A stretch of DNA of 64,000 bases from Anaerolineae bacterium. GTDB lineage: Bacteria > Chloroflexota > Anaerolineae > Promineifilales > Promineifilaceae. Shown here one piece after another: positions 17,302 through 24,548 of the stretch. The translations under genes and the position numbers were made by a program. Under the pieces are notes generated by a model that was given only the letters and a program-made list of their open reading frames with translations, was not told the DNA's origin and ran no database searches. Each line of letters begins with the position of its first letter. Within the stretch, counting starts at the first letter, position 1. The stretch lies in NCBI GenBank assembly GCA_023384415.1, contig JAHDWJ010000031.1, forward strand, positions 1-64,000. The letters are read 5' to 3'.

Positions 17302-17391
17302 TATCCACAGATGTCACAGATGAACACAGATATATTTTTATCTGTGAAAATTTGTGCTATCTGTGGATCACTTCTTGTTTTCTATCCAAGA
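17302..17391. repeat. Palindromic word repeat (ATCCACAGAT type)
   Basis: ATCCACAGAT, TCACAGATGA and ACACAGAT repeat on about a 10-bp period, and the far end reads ATCTGTGAAA then ATCTGTGGAT, so the two ends are inverted. It fills the gap between the aminopeptidase and selD. Similar architecture with other words occurs at 23172 and 46639. Confidence 0.75.
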
Positions 17392-17408
17392 AGTTGACTC
17401 GTAAGATA

Positions 17409-18473
17409 TTAATTGGGAACTGGTAGGAACTCATCATCAATCGTCAAATGCCCTGCTTCGCCAAAGATAACTTCGCCCACTATCACCCCATCTGGACAAT
17501 GGGTCAGAAAGGTTGTCACCTGGGTTGGGTCAAGGGCAACGAGCAAACCACCCGATGTTTCCGGTGTCCAGAGCATGTCCTGATACAATTCGCTTACTCC
17601 CGCAAACGTGACCCAGGGGGCGAAATAGTTCATATTGCTGCCCATGCCCCCAGGAAACGCCCCCGCTTCGCCGTAACGCAATGCCCCAGGCAAGAAAGGC
17701 AGTTTATCCAGATCAAAACGGAAGGCAACTTGACCCAAATGGGCCATCTCGTGGGCATGTCCCAGGAGACCAAAGCCGGTAATGTCGGTCATGGCGTGGG
17801 CCTGGGCCAGTTGCGCGGCCGCGGCCGCTTCTCTATTCAACTTTTTCATACTTGCGACCGCGGCCGCCACATCTTCCGGTTGGGTCAGCCCTCGCTTCAA
17901 CGCCGTTGTCACCACCCCCACCCCCAGCGGTTTTGTCAGTACCAGCATATCTCCTGGCCGCGCCCCCCCTTTTGTTCTGACACGAGCCGGGTCAATTAAC
18001 CCCGTCACCGCCAGGCCGTATTTCGGCTCTTTGTCTTTAACGCTGTGCCCCCCAGCAATAACACCGCCGGCCTCAGCCACCTTCTCAGCCCCACCGCGCA
18101 GGATTTCCCGCAAAATGGCCGGGTCAAGGTTATCCGGGAAAGCGACCAGGTTGATGGCAAACAGCACCTGCCCTCCCATAGCGTAAATGTCAGACAGGGC
18201 GTTGGCGGCCGCAATGGCCCCAAAATCGTAAGGATCATCCACGACCGGGGGGAAGAAATCTACGGTGCTGACAATGGCTTGTTGTGGGTTGAGTTGATAC
18301 ACAGCGGCATCGTCTGCGGCCGCGAGGCCCACCAGTAGATCAGGGTATTTTTCAGGCGGGAAAATTTCCCGTATCGGCGACAACACGTGCGCCAGCTCGG
18401 CCGGGCCGAGTTTGGCCGCTCAGCCGGCACAAGAGGCCAACGTTGTCAACCGAATCGTTTGGTAATCAGACAT
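17409..18473 (-). CDS. selD: Selenide, water dikinase containing selenocysteine (in-frame UGA)
   Basis: A plain open frame starts only at 18386, inside the gene. Reading from the ATG at 18473, which has GAGGAG six bases upstream, gives LASCAG-UGA-AAKLGPAEL. The UGA is codon 18 (18420-18422), exactly where SelD proteins carry the catalytic Cys or Sec, followed by the conserved Lys. The full product is 354 residues, the family length. Other motifs, such as VDFFPPVVDDP and GGHSVKDKEPKYGLAVTG, are intact. It makes selenophosphate from selenide and ATP. A GC hairpin lies just after the UGA. selA, selB and selC are not in the window. Confidence 0.94.
18391..18416 (-). promoter_or_regulatory. SECIS-like hairpin after the selD UGA
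   Basis: Four bases past the UGA, GCCA-aa-CTCGGC-ccg-GCCGAG-c-TGGC folds into a two-part stem with a small loop. Bacterial SECIS elements lie directly 3-prime of the UGA and recruit SelB. The match is structural only; the exact loop nucleotides of this lineage's SelB target are unknown. Confidence 0.6.
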
Positions 18474-18484
18474 AAAACTCCTCT

Positions 18485-18540
18485 GTAAATCGAACTTCCA
18501 GTTCGATACGCGATTTTCCAAATCGCGCTACAAATTTTCA
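18485..18540 (-). repeat. Double-hairpin dispersed element, copy B
   Basis: Read on the minus strand this is GCGATTT-GGA-AAATCGC followed by ATCGAACT-GGA-AGTTCGAT, then TTTACAGAGGAG, the ribosome site of selD, 11 bp before its ATG. The orientation and distance to the start codon are the same as copy A before the M20 peptidase. Confidence 0.88.
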
Positions 18541-18742
18541 TTTATGGTGGTCAGCGCAGCCGGTGAAGTCTCCTCTGGAAAGAAAGGTCAATGATGAATC
18601 CAGTTAGCTGGATTGTACCAGTCCTGTTTTGACCGGGGCAAAGGGCAAAATCAGCTTGCCGGTTAACGCAAGGAAACAGTAAGAACTATCCCTTATACTG
18701 GGCTGAGATTATACTCTATTACCGTGAGGAGTTGATTTTTGT

Positions 18743-19774
18743 ATGAAACTGCCCTGGGCCAATATCATTCTTCTGCTCGTTTTACTTTTTCAGACCGTCA
18801 CCGGTTATCTGGGGCTGCTCAATAATCAGGAAAGGTTTAATTGGGTGCTGTGGGCGCATGGGGTTGGTGCGTATGCCGTTGTTTTGCTGCTATTCTGGAA
18901 AGGGAACATCATTTGGGATGCCCTGCGCCGCAAAAAAACCTGGACCTGGTCGCGTCTTGTTTTCCTATTTACCACCTTTTTATTGCTGCTGACGCTGGTG
19001 TTAGGGTTAATTTGGACTTTTAATGGCCCGCACTATTTTTTGAACATCAGCTATGTAAGCTGGCACATCTATACCGCCGTGCCTTTGATGATTTTGATGC
19101 TCTGGCATAGTTGGAAAATGCGCTTTATCTTCCGTGTCCCCCAGGCATTGGATAGGCGGCAGTTTTTGCGTGCGGCCGCGTTCACTCTGGCTGGCCTTTT
19201 CATATGGCGCACGGTCAATCAGGCCAAAACATGGTTGGCCGTACCGGGAGTGCTGCGCCGTTTCACCGGCTCATACGAACGAGGCAGCTTTAGTCAACAG
19301 TTTCCCAGCGTCAGTTGGATTGCTGATTATCCCTCACCTATTGAGCAGACCAACTGGCAGTTGACGATTGCCGGGGAAGTGGACAATGCCCTCACTTTTA
19401 CCTATGAGCAGCTGCAAGCTATGCCGACCAACACAGAGACAGCCACGCTAGATTGTACCGGTGGCTGGTATACGGTGCAGGAGTGGCAGGGAGTCAGCCT
19501 GGGGGATTTGCTGGCTCAGGCGGGGGTAAAAGGGGGTGCCGATAGCGTGACGGTGCGGGCCGTTTCTGGCTATCAACGGCGGTTTACTCTGGCCGAGGCG
19601 AACCGCTACTTACTGGCCTGGAACGTAGCCGGAGAACCACTCAAACACGGGCACGGGTTTCCCCTGCGCCTGGTTGCCAGTGACAAACGGGGAGTGGAAT
19701 GGGTGAAATGGATCACCCACATCCAGGTGAATAGGACCGGCAAACATTGGCAACCCCCTTTACCATTGCAGTAG
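18743..19774 (+). CDS. Membrane-anchored molybdopterin-dependent oxidoreductase
   Basis: A 343-residue fusion. Residues 1-135 hold about four membrane helices with His residues (WAHGVGAY, SWHIYTAVPLMILMLWHSW), like a small cytochrome b or YedZ-type anchor. A twin-Arg-free linker follows, then a sulfite-oxidase-type Moco domain (about 195-340) with the Mo-ligand Cys in ATLDCTGGWY and closing GFPLRLVASDKRGVEWVKW. It resembles a YedY/YedZ pair in one chain (methionine-sulfoxide or sulfite chemistry). The domain would face outside. The mogA-like gene nearby supports Moco use. The substrate is unknown. Confidence 0.85.
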   Translation: MKLPWANIILLLVLLFQTVTGYLGLLNNQERFNWVLWAHGVGAYAVVLLLFWKGNIIWDALRRKKTWTWSRLVFLFTTFLLLLTLVLGLIWTFNGPHYFLNISYVSWHIYTAVPLMILMLWHSWKMRFIFRVPQALDRRQFLRAAAFTLAGLFIWRTVNQAKTWLAVPGVLRRFTGSYERGSFSQQFPSVSWIADYPSPIEQTNWQLTIAGEVDNALTFTYEQLQAMPTNTETATLDCTGGWYTVQEWQGVSLGDLLAQAGVKGGADSVTVRAVSGYQRRFTLAEANRYLLAWNVAGEPLKHGHGFPLRLVASDKRGVEWVKWITHIQVNRTGKHWQPPLPLQ

Positions 19775-19880
19775 CGTCTGACAATGATTATTAACCCTGG
19801 AAAAGGGTGATTTTTGACAGGTACTCCCACACCCCAAACCGGCTATAGTAACTGCTATGCTCAATAAAGGAGATTCAGTT

Positions 19881-20357
19881 ATGAAACAAATGGCTTTAAT
19901 GGGGTTGGTGATGCTGCTCTGGCTGACCGGGTGCGCGGCCGCAACCAACACCCCTTCCCCCTCTACCAACTCATCCAAACCAGTCATCACTGTCTACAAA
20001 TCCCCCACCTGTGGCTGCTGCGGCGGCTGGGTATCTTACATGGCCGCTAATGGGTACTCAGTGATGACCGAAGATATCAATGATGTGACGGTCATCAAAG
20101 AACAATATGGCATTCCCCCTGAACTATACTCCTGTCACACCGCGACGGTAGATGGGTACGTTCTGGAAGGGCATGTCCCGGTAGAAGCGATTGAGCGGCT
20201 GCTGCAAGAGCGGCCCGATGTGGTTGGGATTGCCGTGCCGGGAATGCCGCTCGGTTCACCAGGTATGGAGAGTGCCGGGAGAGCTGCCGAACCTTATGAT
20301 GTTGTCATTTTTGACCAATCAGGTCAGACCAGGGTGTATGAGCGTTACCCGAAGTAA
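19881..20357 (+). CDS. DUF411 metal-binding lipoprotein
   Basis: A 158-residue protein with lipobox LTGC (Cys18), a short Thr/Ser/Pro linker and a DUF411 domain starting ITVYKSPTCGCCGGW. The CGCC cluster, YSCHTATVDGYVLEGHVP and the later Met-rich MPLGSPGME are typical of DUF411 proteins, which are linked to copper handling. The start at 19881 is set by AAGGAGATTCAGTT; an upstream ATG at 19857 would add eight residues. It may deliver or sequester metal at the outer membrane face. Confidence 0.88.
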   Translation: MKQMALMGLVMLLWLTGCAAATNTPSPSTNSSKPVITVYKSPTCGCCGGWVSYMAANGYSVMTEDINDVTVIKEQYGIPPELYSCHTATVDGYVLEGHVPVEAIERLLQERPDVVGIAVPGMPLGSPGMESAGRAAEPYDVVIFDQSGQTRVYERYPK

Positions 20358-20411
20358 GTTTCAGGTTTCAGGTTGGGAGTAGTCTGTCTCGCCACTCTGC
20401 CACTTTGCCCC

Positions 20412-20909
20412 TCAAACCATCCGATGTTGGCTTTCGCTGTGGGGGGATTGGGTGAGTAAATCGAGGGCGTGGGGTAAAACGGGGAGCAGGATGTCCAGGC
20501 TCTCTTTGACGGCTTTAGGATTGCCAGGCAGGTTGATGATGAGGGTGCGGCCGCGAATTCCCGCCACCCCTCGTGATAACATGGCATGACGGGTAATTTT
20601 CAGGCTTTCGGCGCGTAACGCTTCGGCAATGCCAGGGGTTTCCCGCTCAATGACCGCTTTTGTCGCTTCTGGGGTCACATCCCGGGGGGCAAAGCCGGTG
20701 CCCCCAGTGGTCAGGATGAGATGAACTCCCTCGGCACACCAGGCCCGGAGCGCGGCCGCGATCTCATCCACCTCATCCGCCACCACCCCCTGCCGGACCA
20801 CCGGCCAGGTTGTGCGGCTGGTCAAAATTTCCCTGATCAGCGGGCCAGCTTTATCCTCATACTCCCCCCGGCTGGCCCGATCACTCACCGTCAAGATACC
20901 TGCTTGCAT
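20412..20909 (-). CDS. MogA/MoaB-like molybdenum cofactor protein
   Basis: A 165-residue molybdopterin-binding protein. GILTVSDRASRGEYEDKAGPLI, LILTTGGTGFAPRDVTPEAT and LIINLPGNPKAVKESLD are the family signatures. These proteins adenylylate molybdopterin before Mo insertion. The Moco-domain gene at 18743 is 0.6 kb away on the other strand. It starts 5 bp after the PHP gene ends, suggesting a shared transcript from upstream. Confidence 0.93.
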   Translation of the reverse strand: MQAGILTVSDRASRGEYEDKAGPLIREILTSRTTWPVVRQGVVADEVDEIAAALRAWCAEGVHLILTTGGTGFAPRDVTPEATKAVIERETPGIAEALRAESLKITRHAMLSRGVAGIRGRTLIINLPGNPKAVKESLDILLPVLPHALDLLTQSPHSESQHRMV

Positions 20910-20914
20910 CCTGT

Positions 20915-22678
20915 TTATTCCCCAGGTTCGATTAATTTTAACCAGCCATCATCCAGACCGCTGTCAGTGACACCGTAATAGATGTGAACTGTGCCATCTG
21001 GGTCACGCAAGGCCAGATCATACCAGGTATTGCCATCTTTACTCCGTCTGTTGAGCAGAGCGCGGCCGCCCTGCCAGCGGATGCTGTCCAGCTTTGGGCC
21101 ACCAGCTTCGGCCTGTTGAATGGCATAATGCCACAGTTTGCGGGCAGAAGATTGGGTGACGTTTTTGATCAAGCTGCCATTGCGTAAATCCCGCAAGGTG
21201 TGGTAAACCGTCCCACTCCGCTTCTGGCTTTCTACTACCTCAACCCCGGTACGCGGGGGGGCAATCTCGATGGTGGCCGGTTCAGGAGTTGGGGGCAAAA
21301 TGGGGAGAGGGCGGGGTGGCGCGGCCGCGATCATCTGACCCTCATCAACCCCACCCCCTTCACGGCGCAGTCGCCGCTCCACCAGCCGTACAATTTCATC
21401 CCGCACCGCCACCTGCGTTTCCGCCTCATCCCGGATAAAAAATTGGTTGCTGTCCAGAGCATAGGGTAAATCCTGATCCACCGGGACGATGATACGCACA
21501 ATCCGCTCCCCCTGGGATGGCAGGCTGTCAATCAGTACAGGCGGTTCCGGGCTGATATGTTTGGCGATCTCTTCCTGCAATTTACGAATTACCTTCTCGT
21601 GATCCTTCACCCCTACCGGTTTTTCTTTGGCATTGGCGGATACCCCAATGTAAATCGTGCCGCCATTACTGTTAGCCATAGCGCAGACATCACGCAAAAT
21701 AGCGGTCAAATAGCCGCCCCGCTGAGTCATCTGGGGATGAAACGCCTGGACAATAGATGGTCCTTCTTCACGGGCAGCCTGGACAAAATCAACCGGGGTG
21801 GCTTTACCCCGAAACGGCCGGGTAAGGGAGAGATCGTTCCCTTTCAGAACGGTCGCTAAGGCGGCAAAGCTCACCTCTTCTAACAAAACTTCGGTGGCCC
21901 GGTCGCCCACGCCCAGGTATTTAATGTTGTTGGGGTCGCGGGTGAGGCGGTGAGCATCAGACCCCTGGATGCAGCGCATGGCACGGGGATATTCTGGTTT
22001 GGAGCCGTTGAAGAAGTTGGCGGTAGTAAGGCGGCCGCGTTTTTCCAGGTCGGTCACTTCCAGCAAATGGAGATGGGGGTCCTGGGTATAAGCGATTTTG
22101 GTCTGGCCGCCAAAGGGGAACCCGCGCATGGCTACCCCATTGCCGGAATTGGCATGGGCGGCAATGGCAATCCCCCCGGCCTCATCAATGACCCGGTAGG
22201 CGGTCAGCACATCGGCAGTTGCGCCGACAGTGGTGCTGCCTTCAGCCAGTTTATCAACCGGCACATGCAAAGTTAGCAGCAAATGCTCCAGATAACTGAT
22301 GGGGGTTTCTGGGGGAAAAATGCCGATGATGTGGAAACCAAAAGTGGCTGTAAATTCAAAGCCGGGCAGAACTAAAATTTTACCCAGCAAATAGCGAAAT
22401 TCGTCCAGGCGACGTTTTTCTTCTAGTTCGAGCCGGTTGATCTGTTCTAAAAAGAGTAGCTGCTCAAACTCTCGTTTAAGGGCGGCACACCCCATCACCG
22501 TGTTGTGATCGGTAAGGGCGATAATGTCCAGGCCACGCCTTTCGGCCTGGCGCAGAATGTCGAGGTAGGTAACGTGGGGTTCCTGATAATCGTTAGAAGC
22601 TGGGGTGTGCAGGTGTAAATCTACACGGCGCCATTGTCTGGCAGATTTCGTCTTGCGACGAGAAGATGGTTGGGTCAA
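20915..22678 (-). CDS. PHP-domain phosphoesterase fused to an AlbA_2-like domain
   Basis: A 587-residue protein. The N-terminal PHP domain (about 20-290) shows VDLHLHTPASN, IIALTDHNTV, AIAAHANSGNG and QGSDAHRLTRD, the metal-binding motifs. A second domain (about 310-440) has MANSNGGTIYIGV and QFFIRDEAETQ, as in AlbA_2/Schlafen-type ATPase domains. After a Pro-rich linker the last 100 residues form a separate unit (SSARKLWHYAIQQ, ALLNRRSKDGNTWYDLALRD). PHP domains hydrolyse phosphoesters; the AlbA_2 part suggests nucleic-acid or nucleotide binding. The biological role is unknown. Confidence 0.8.
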   Translation of the reverse strand: MTQPSSRRKTKSARQWRRVDLHLHTPASNDYQEPHVTYLDILRQAERRGLDIIALTDHNTVMGCAALKREFEQLLFLEQINRLELEEKRRLDEFRYLLGKILVLPGFEFTATFGFHIIGIFPPETPISYLEHLLLTLHVPVDKLAEGSTTVGATADVLTAYRVIDEAGGIAIAAHANSGNGVAMRGFPFGGQTKIAYTQDPHLHLLEVTDLEKRGRLTTANFFNGSKPEYPRAMRCIQGSDAHRLTRDPNNIKYLGVGDRATEVLLEEVSFAALATVLKGNDLSLTRPFRGKATPVDFVQAAREEGPSIVQAFHPQMTQRGGYLTAILRDVCAMANSNGGTIYIGVSANAKEKPVGVKDHEKVIRKLQEEIAKHISPEPPVLIDSLPSQGERIVRIIVPVDQDLPYALDSNQFFIRDEAETQVAVRDEIVRLVERRLRREGGGVDEGQMIAAAPPRPLPILPPTPEPATIEIAPPRTGVEVVESQKRSGTVYHTLRDLRNGSLIKNVTQSSARKLWHYAIQQAEAGGPKLDSIRWQGGRALLNRRSKDGNTWYDLALRDPDGTVHIYYGVTDSGLDDGWLKLIEPGE

Positions 22679-22766
22679 GCAAATACTCCTGAAAAGAAAG
22701 GATGAATTAGGAAGGATAAATTAGGAAAGCAGGGGCAAAAGTGAACTCGCGTACTCGCCAACTCAT

Positions 22767-23132
22767 TTATGCGGCAAGCAGGTCACGGATGGTCTGGGAA
22801 AGGGTGCTGGGGGGGTATGGTTTGAGCATAAATTTGTCTACCCCGGCCGCGGCCGCTTCTTCTTCTTTACGTTGGTCACCGGTGGTGAGGATGGTAAGGG
22901 TATTGGTCGCGGCCGCGGTCTTCCCCTCCCGAATCGCCTTAACCAAAGCCAGCCCATTGTCTCCCGCCCGCAAATGGTAATCTACAATGACGGCGGCTGT
23001 TTCGGCAGTTGCGGCCGCCTGCGCCGAAGCTATATCATAACAGACTGTCACCTTGAAGCCATCTAGCTCCAGCAGCATCTTCACCAGATTAACACTGGTG
23101 CGATCATCATCTACAAGCAAAACATTGGTCAT
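22767..23132 (-). CDS. Single-domain response regulator
   Basis: A 121-residue REC domain. NVLLVDDDRTS carries the acidic pocket, VIVDYHLRAGDNG the phospho-acceptor Asp, and MLKPYPPSTL the conserved Lys. The start at 23132 (MTNVLLVDD) follows the fold; the frame extends 23 codons upstream into a repeat. It has no output domain, so it acts by protein contact. The partner kinase is not adjacent. Confidence 0.88.
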   Translation of the reverse strand: MTNVLLVDDDRTSVNLVKMLLELDGFKVTVCYDIASAQAAATAETAAVIVDYHLRAGDNGLALVKAIREGKTAAATNTLTILTTGDQRKEEEAAAAGVDKFMLKPYPPSTLSQTIRDLLAA

Positions 23133-23171
23133 AACAATTCCTAACCTGGGCAAGCCAGTGTGAAAAAGATT

Positions 23172-23233
23172 TTTGCCACGAATACCGCGAATAAACACCA
23201 ATTTTTATCAATCCGTGTCTCTTTCATACGTGG
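23172..23233. repeat. Palindromic word repeat (GCCACGAAT type)
   Basis: GCCACGAATACCGCGAATAA near 23175 is mirrored by a closing CGTGGC near 23230, with CCGTGTCTC between. It has the same architecture as the ATCCACAGAT element at 17302 but a different word. Confidence 0.55.
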
Positions 23234-23239
23234 CTATAC

Positions 23240-23464
23240 TTAATTGCCAAGTGAAGCAATGCCCCGCATGAGGCCAATAACGCCGACGGCTGTCTTAACC
23301 GCATCACCAGTGCTGATCTTCGGGGGGCCGGATTGTTTCTCGCTGGTGGTACGAATCAACAGATAAGCGGTAGCCGCGCCAACGGCTGCCCCTAACACTG
23401 TACCAACTAATAGGACACGGGTTTGCCAATTTTCATTAGCGGATGTAATTTGATTATTAGACAT
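23240..23464 (-). CDS. Small single-helix membrane protein (YtxH-like)
   Basis: A 74-residue protein with one glycine/alanine-rich membrane segment (VLLVGTVLGAAVGAATAYLL, residues 18-37) followed by TSEKQ and a soluble tail with a second mildly hydrophobic part. The layout is like YtxH/gas-vesicle-associated small proteins. It lies between the response regulator and another membrane protein on the same strand. Function unknown. Confidence 0.7.
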   Translation of the reverse strand: MSNNQITSANENWQTRVLLVGTVLGAAVGAATAYLLIRTTSEKQSGPPKISTGDAVKTAVGVIGLMRGIASLGN

Positions 23465-23526
23465 GGTTTACTCCCAGGAAGGTTGCGCGTAGACGAGTTG
23501 GCGAGTCTCTCAATCTCGCCAATTTC

Positions 23527-24054
23527 TCACTCTCTAGTCTCTAGTCTCCCACTTCTAGCTCGCCGAAAATAAGAGCCGACTTTGTTTAGCCAGCCCCAGG
23601 CAAAAGCAGCGCGGGCATGAGCGTTGATAATGGGCGCGGCCGCTTTTGGGGCCAGTTCATTTGTCTTCTGCTGTAATTGTCCCAGTTTCGTTTCTATACG
23701 CCACAACAAAATTTGTAGACCTCGCAGCGGCCGCATATCTTTGCGCCGCAACTGGACAATAAGGGCAATAAACCCAACAGGTACCATTGTGGCAGCTAAC
23801 CACAAAGGGATGAGTGCCCCAATTAAAATAATATCGGCCAGGCCCGAAAGAAACTCTCGACTTCGCTGGCTGCCCTCGTCAGGCAAGGCATTAACCAGCA
23901 TAAACACAAACAGCCCCAGGCCAATAAGGGCAAACAAGCTAATCGGCAGGTAAATAACCCACCGATTAAAACGACGCCTGGCGGCCGCACGCATTAGCTG
24001 CGCTTCAGTGGGTTGATACGGTTCGGGAAGTGCGGGAGAGGGTAATGGTTCCAT
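23527..24054 (-). CDS. Hypothetical membrane protein, 175 residues
   Basis: Not recognised. A Pro-rich N-terminus (PLPSPALPEPYQPTEAQL) and basic RRRFNR patch precede three hydrophobic segments (about 33-55, 70-90, 92-112). The tail is amphipathic and helical, with QQKTNELAPKA. It follows the YtxH-like gene's region on the minus strand and is likely cell-envelope associated. Confidence 0.65.
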   Translation of the reverse strand: MEPLPSPALPEPYQPTEAQLMRAAARRRFNRWVIYLPISLFALIGLGLFVFMLVNALPDEGSQRSREFLSGLADIILIGALIPLWLAATMVPVGFIALIVQLRRKDMRPLRGLQILLWRIETKLGQLQQKTNELAPKAAAPIINAHARAAFAWGWLNKVGSYFRRARSGRLETRE

Positions 24055-24221
24055 CGGTTATTCTGGTATGGTTCAAGTCAAAGGCACATTTTAGGACGAA
24101 AACAGGTGAGGGGTACCACAATCTATGCCTGAAGTATACTCCGTCATCCGTTCTCGGTCATCTATCATTATTTCTATAGCCTTTCAGATGAAGACATTAC
24201 CTGACCATAAGGCAGGTCGGC

Positions 24222-24548
24222 TTACCCTGGGGACAGGCAATCACGGCCATCCTGACAGATACAAAACTGGTTATTTTCCCCTTCGCCCCGCCACATAAAG
24301 TAACGCACGATTGTCATCATGCAAGTTGAGTTATTTGCTTGCGGCCGCGACACCTGCACCCCAATTCCTTCCGTCTCTTTCTCTTGCAGCAAAAAAAGGC
24401 GCACTTGCCGCCCCCCTTCCTGGCCTACCCTGATTTCACCGTTTGTTGCCAGCCGAAAAGCGACCAGAGGCATAAGCAAAAGAGCAAACCAGAGAAAAAG
24501 GGCCAACCCTATAAAAAAACGGCGCAGCCATAAGCGATATTTACTCAC
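24222..24548 (-). CDS. Hypothetical small membrane-anchored protein
   Basis: Not recognised. 108 residues with one membrane helix (FIGLALFLWFALLLMPLVAF) and an outer part with four Cys (CMM, CICQDGRDC). It begins with GTG at 24548, overlapping the end of the glycogen phosphorylase gene by 8 bp, so translation is probably coupled. The Cys pattern could form disulfides or bind metal. Confidence 0.6.
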   Translation of the reverse strand: MSKYRLWLRRFFIGLALFLWFALLLMPLVAFRLATNGEIRVGQEGGRQVRLFLLQEKETEGIGVQVSRPQANNSTCMMTIVRYFMWRGEGENNQFCICQDGRDCLSPG

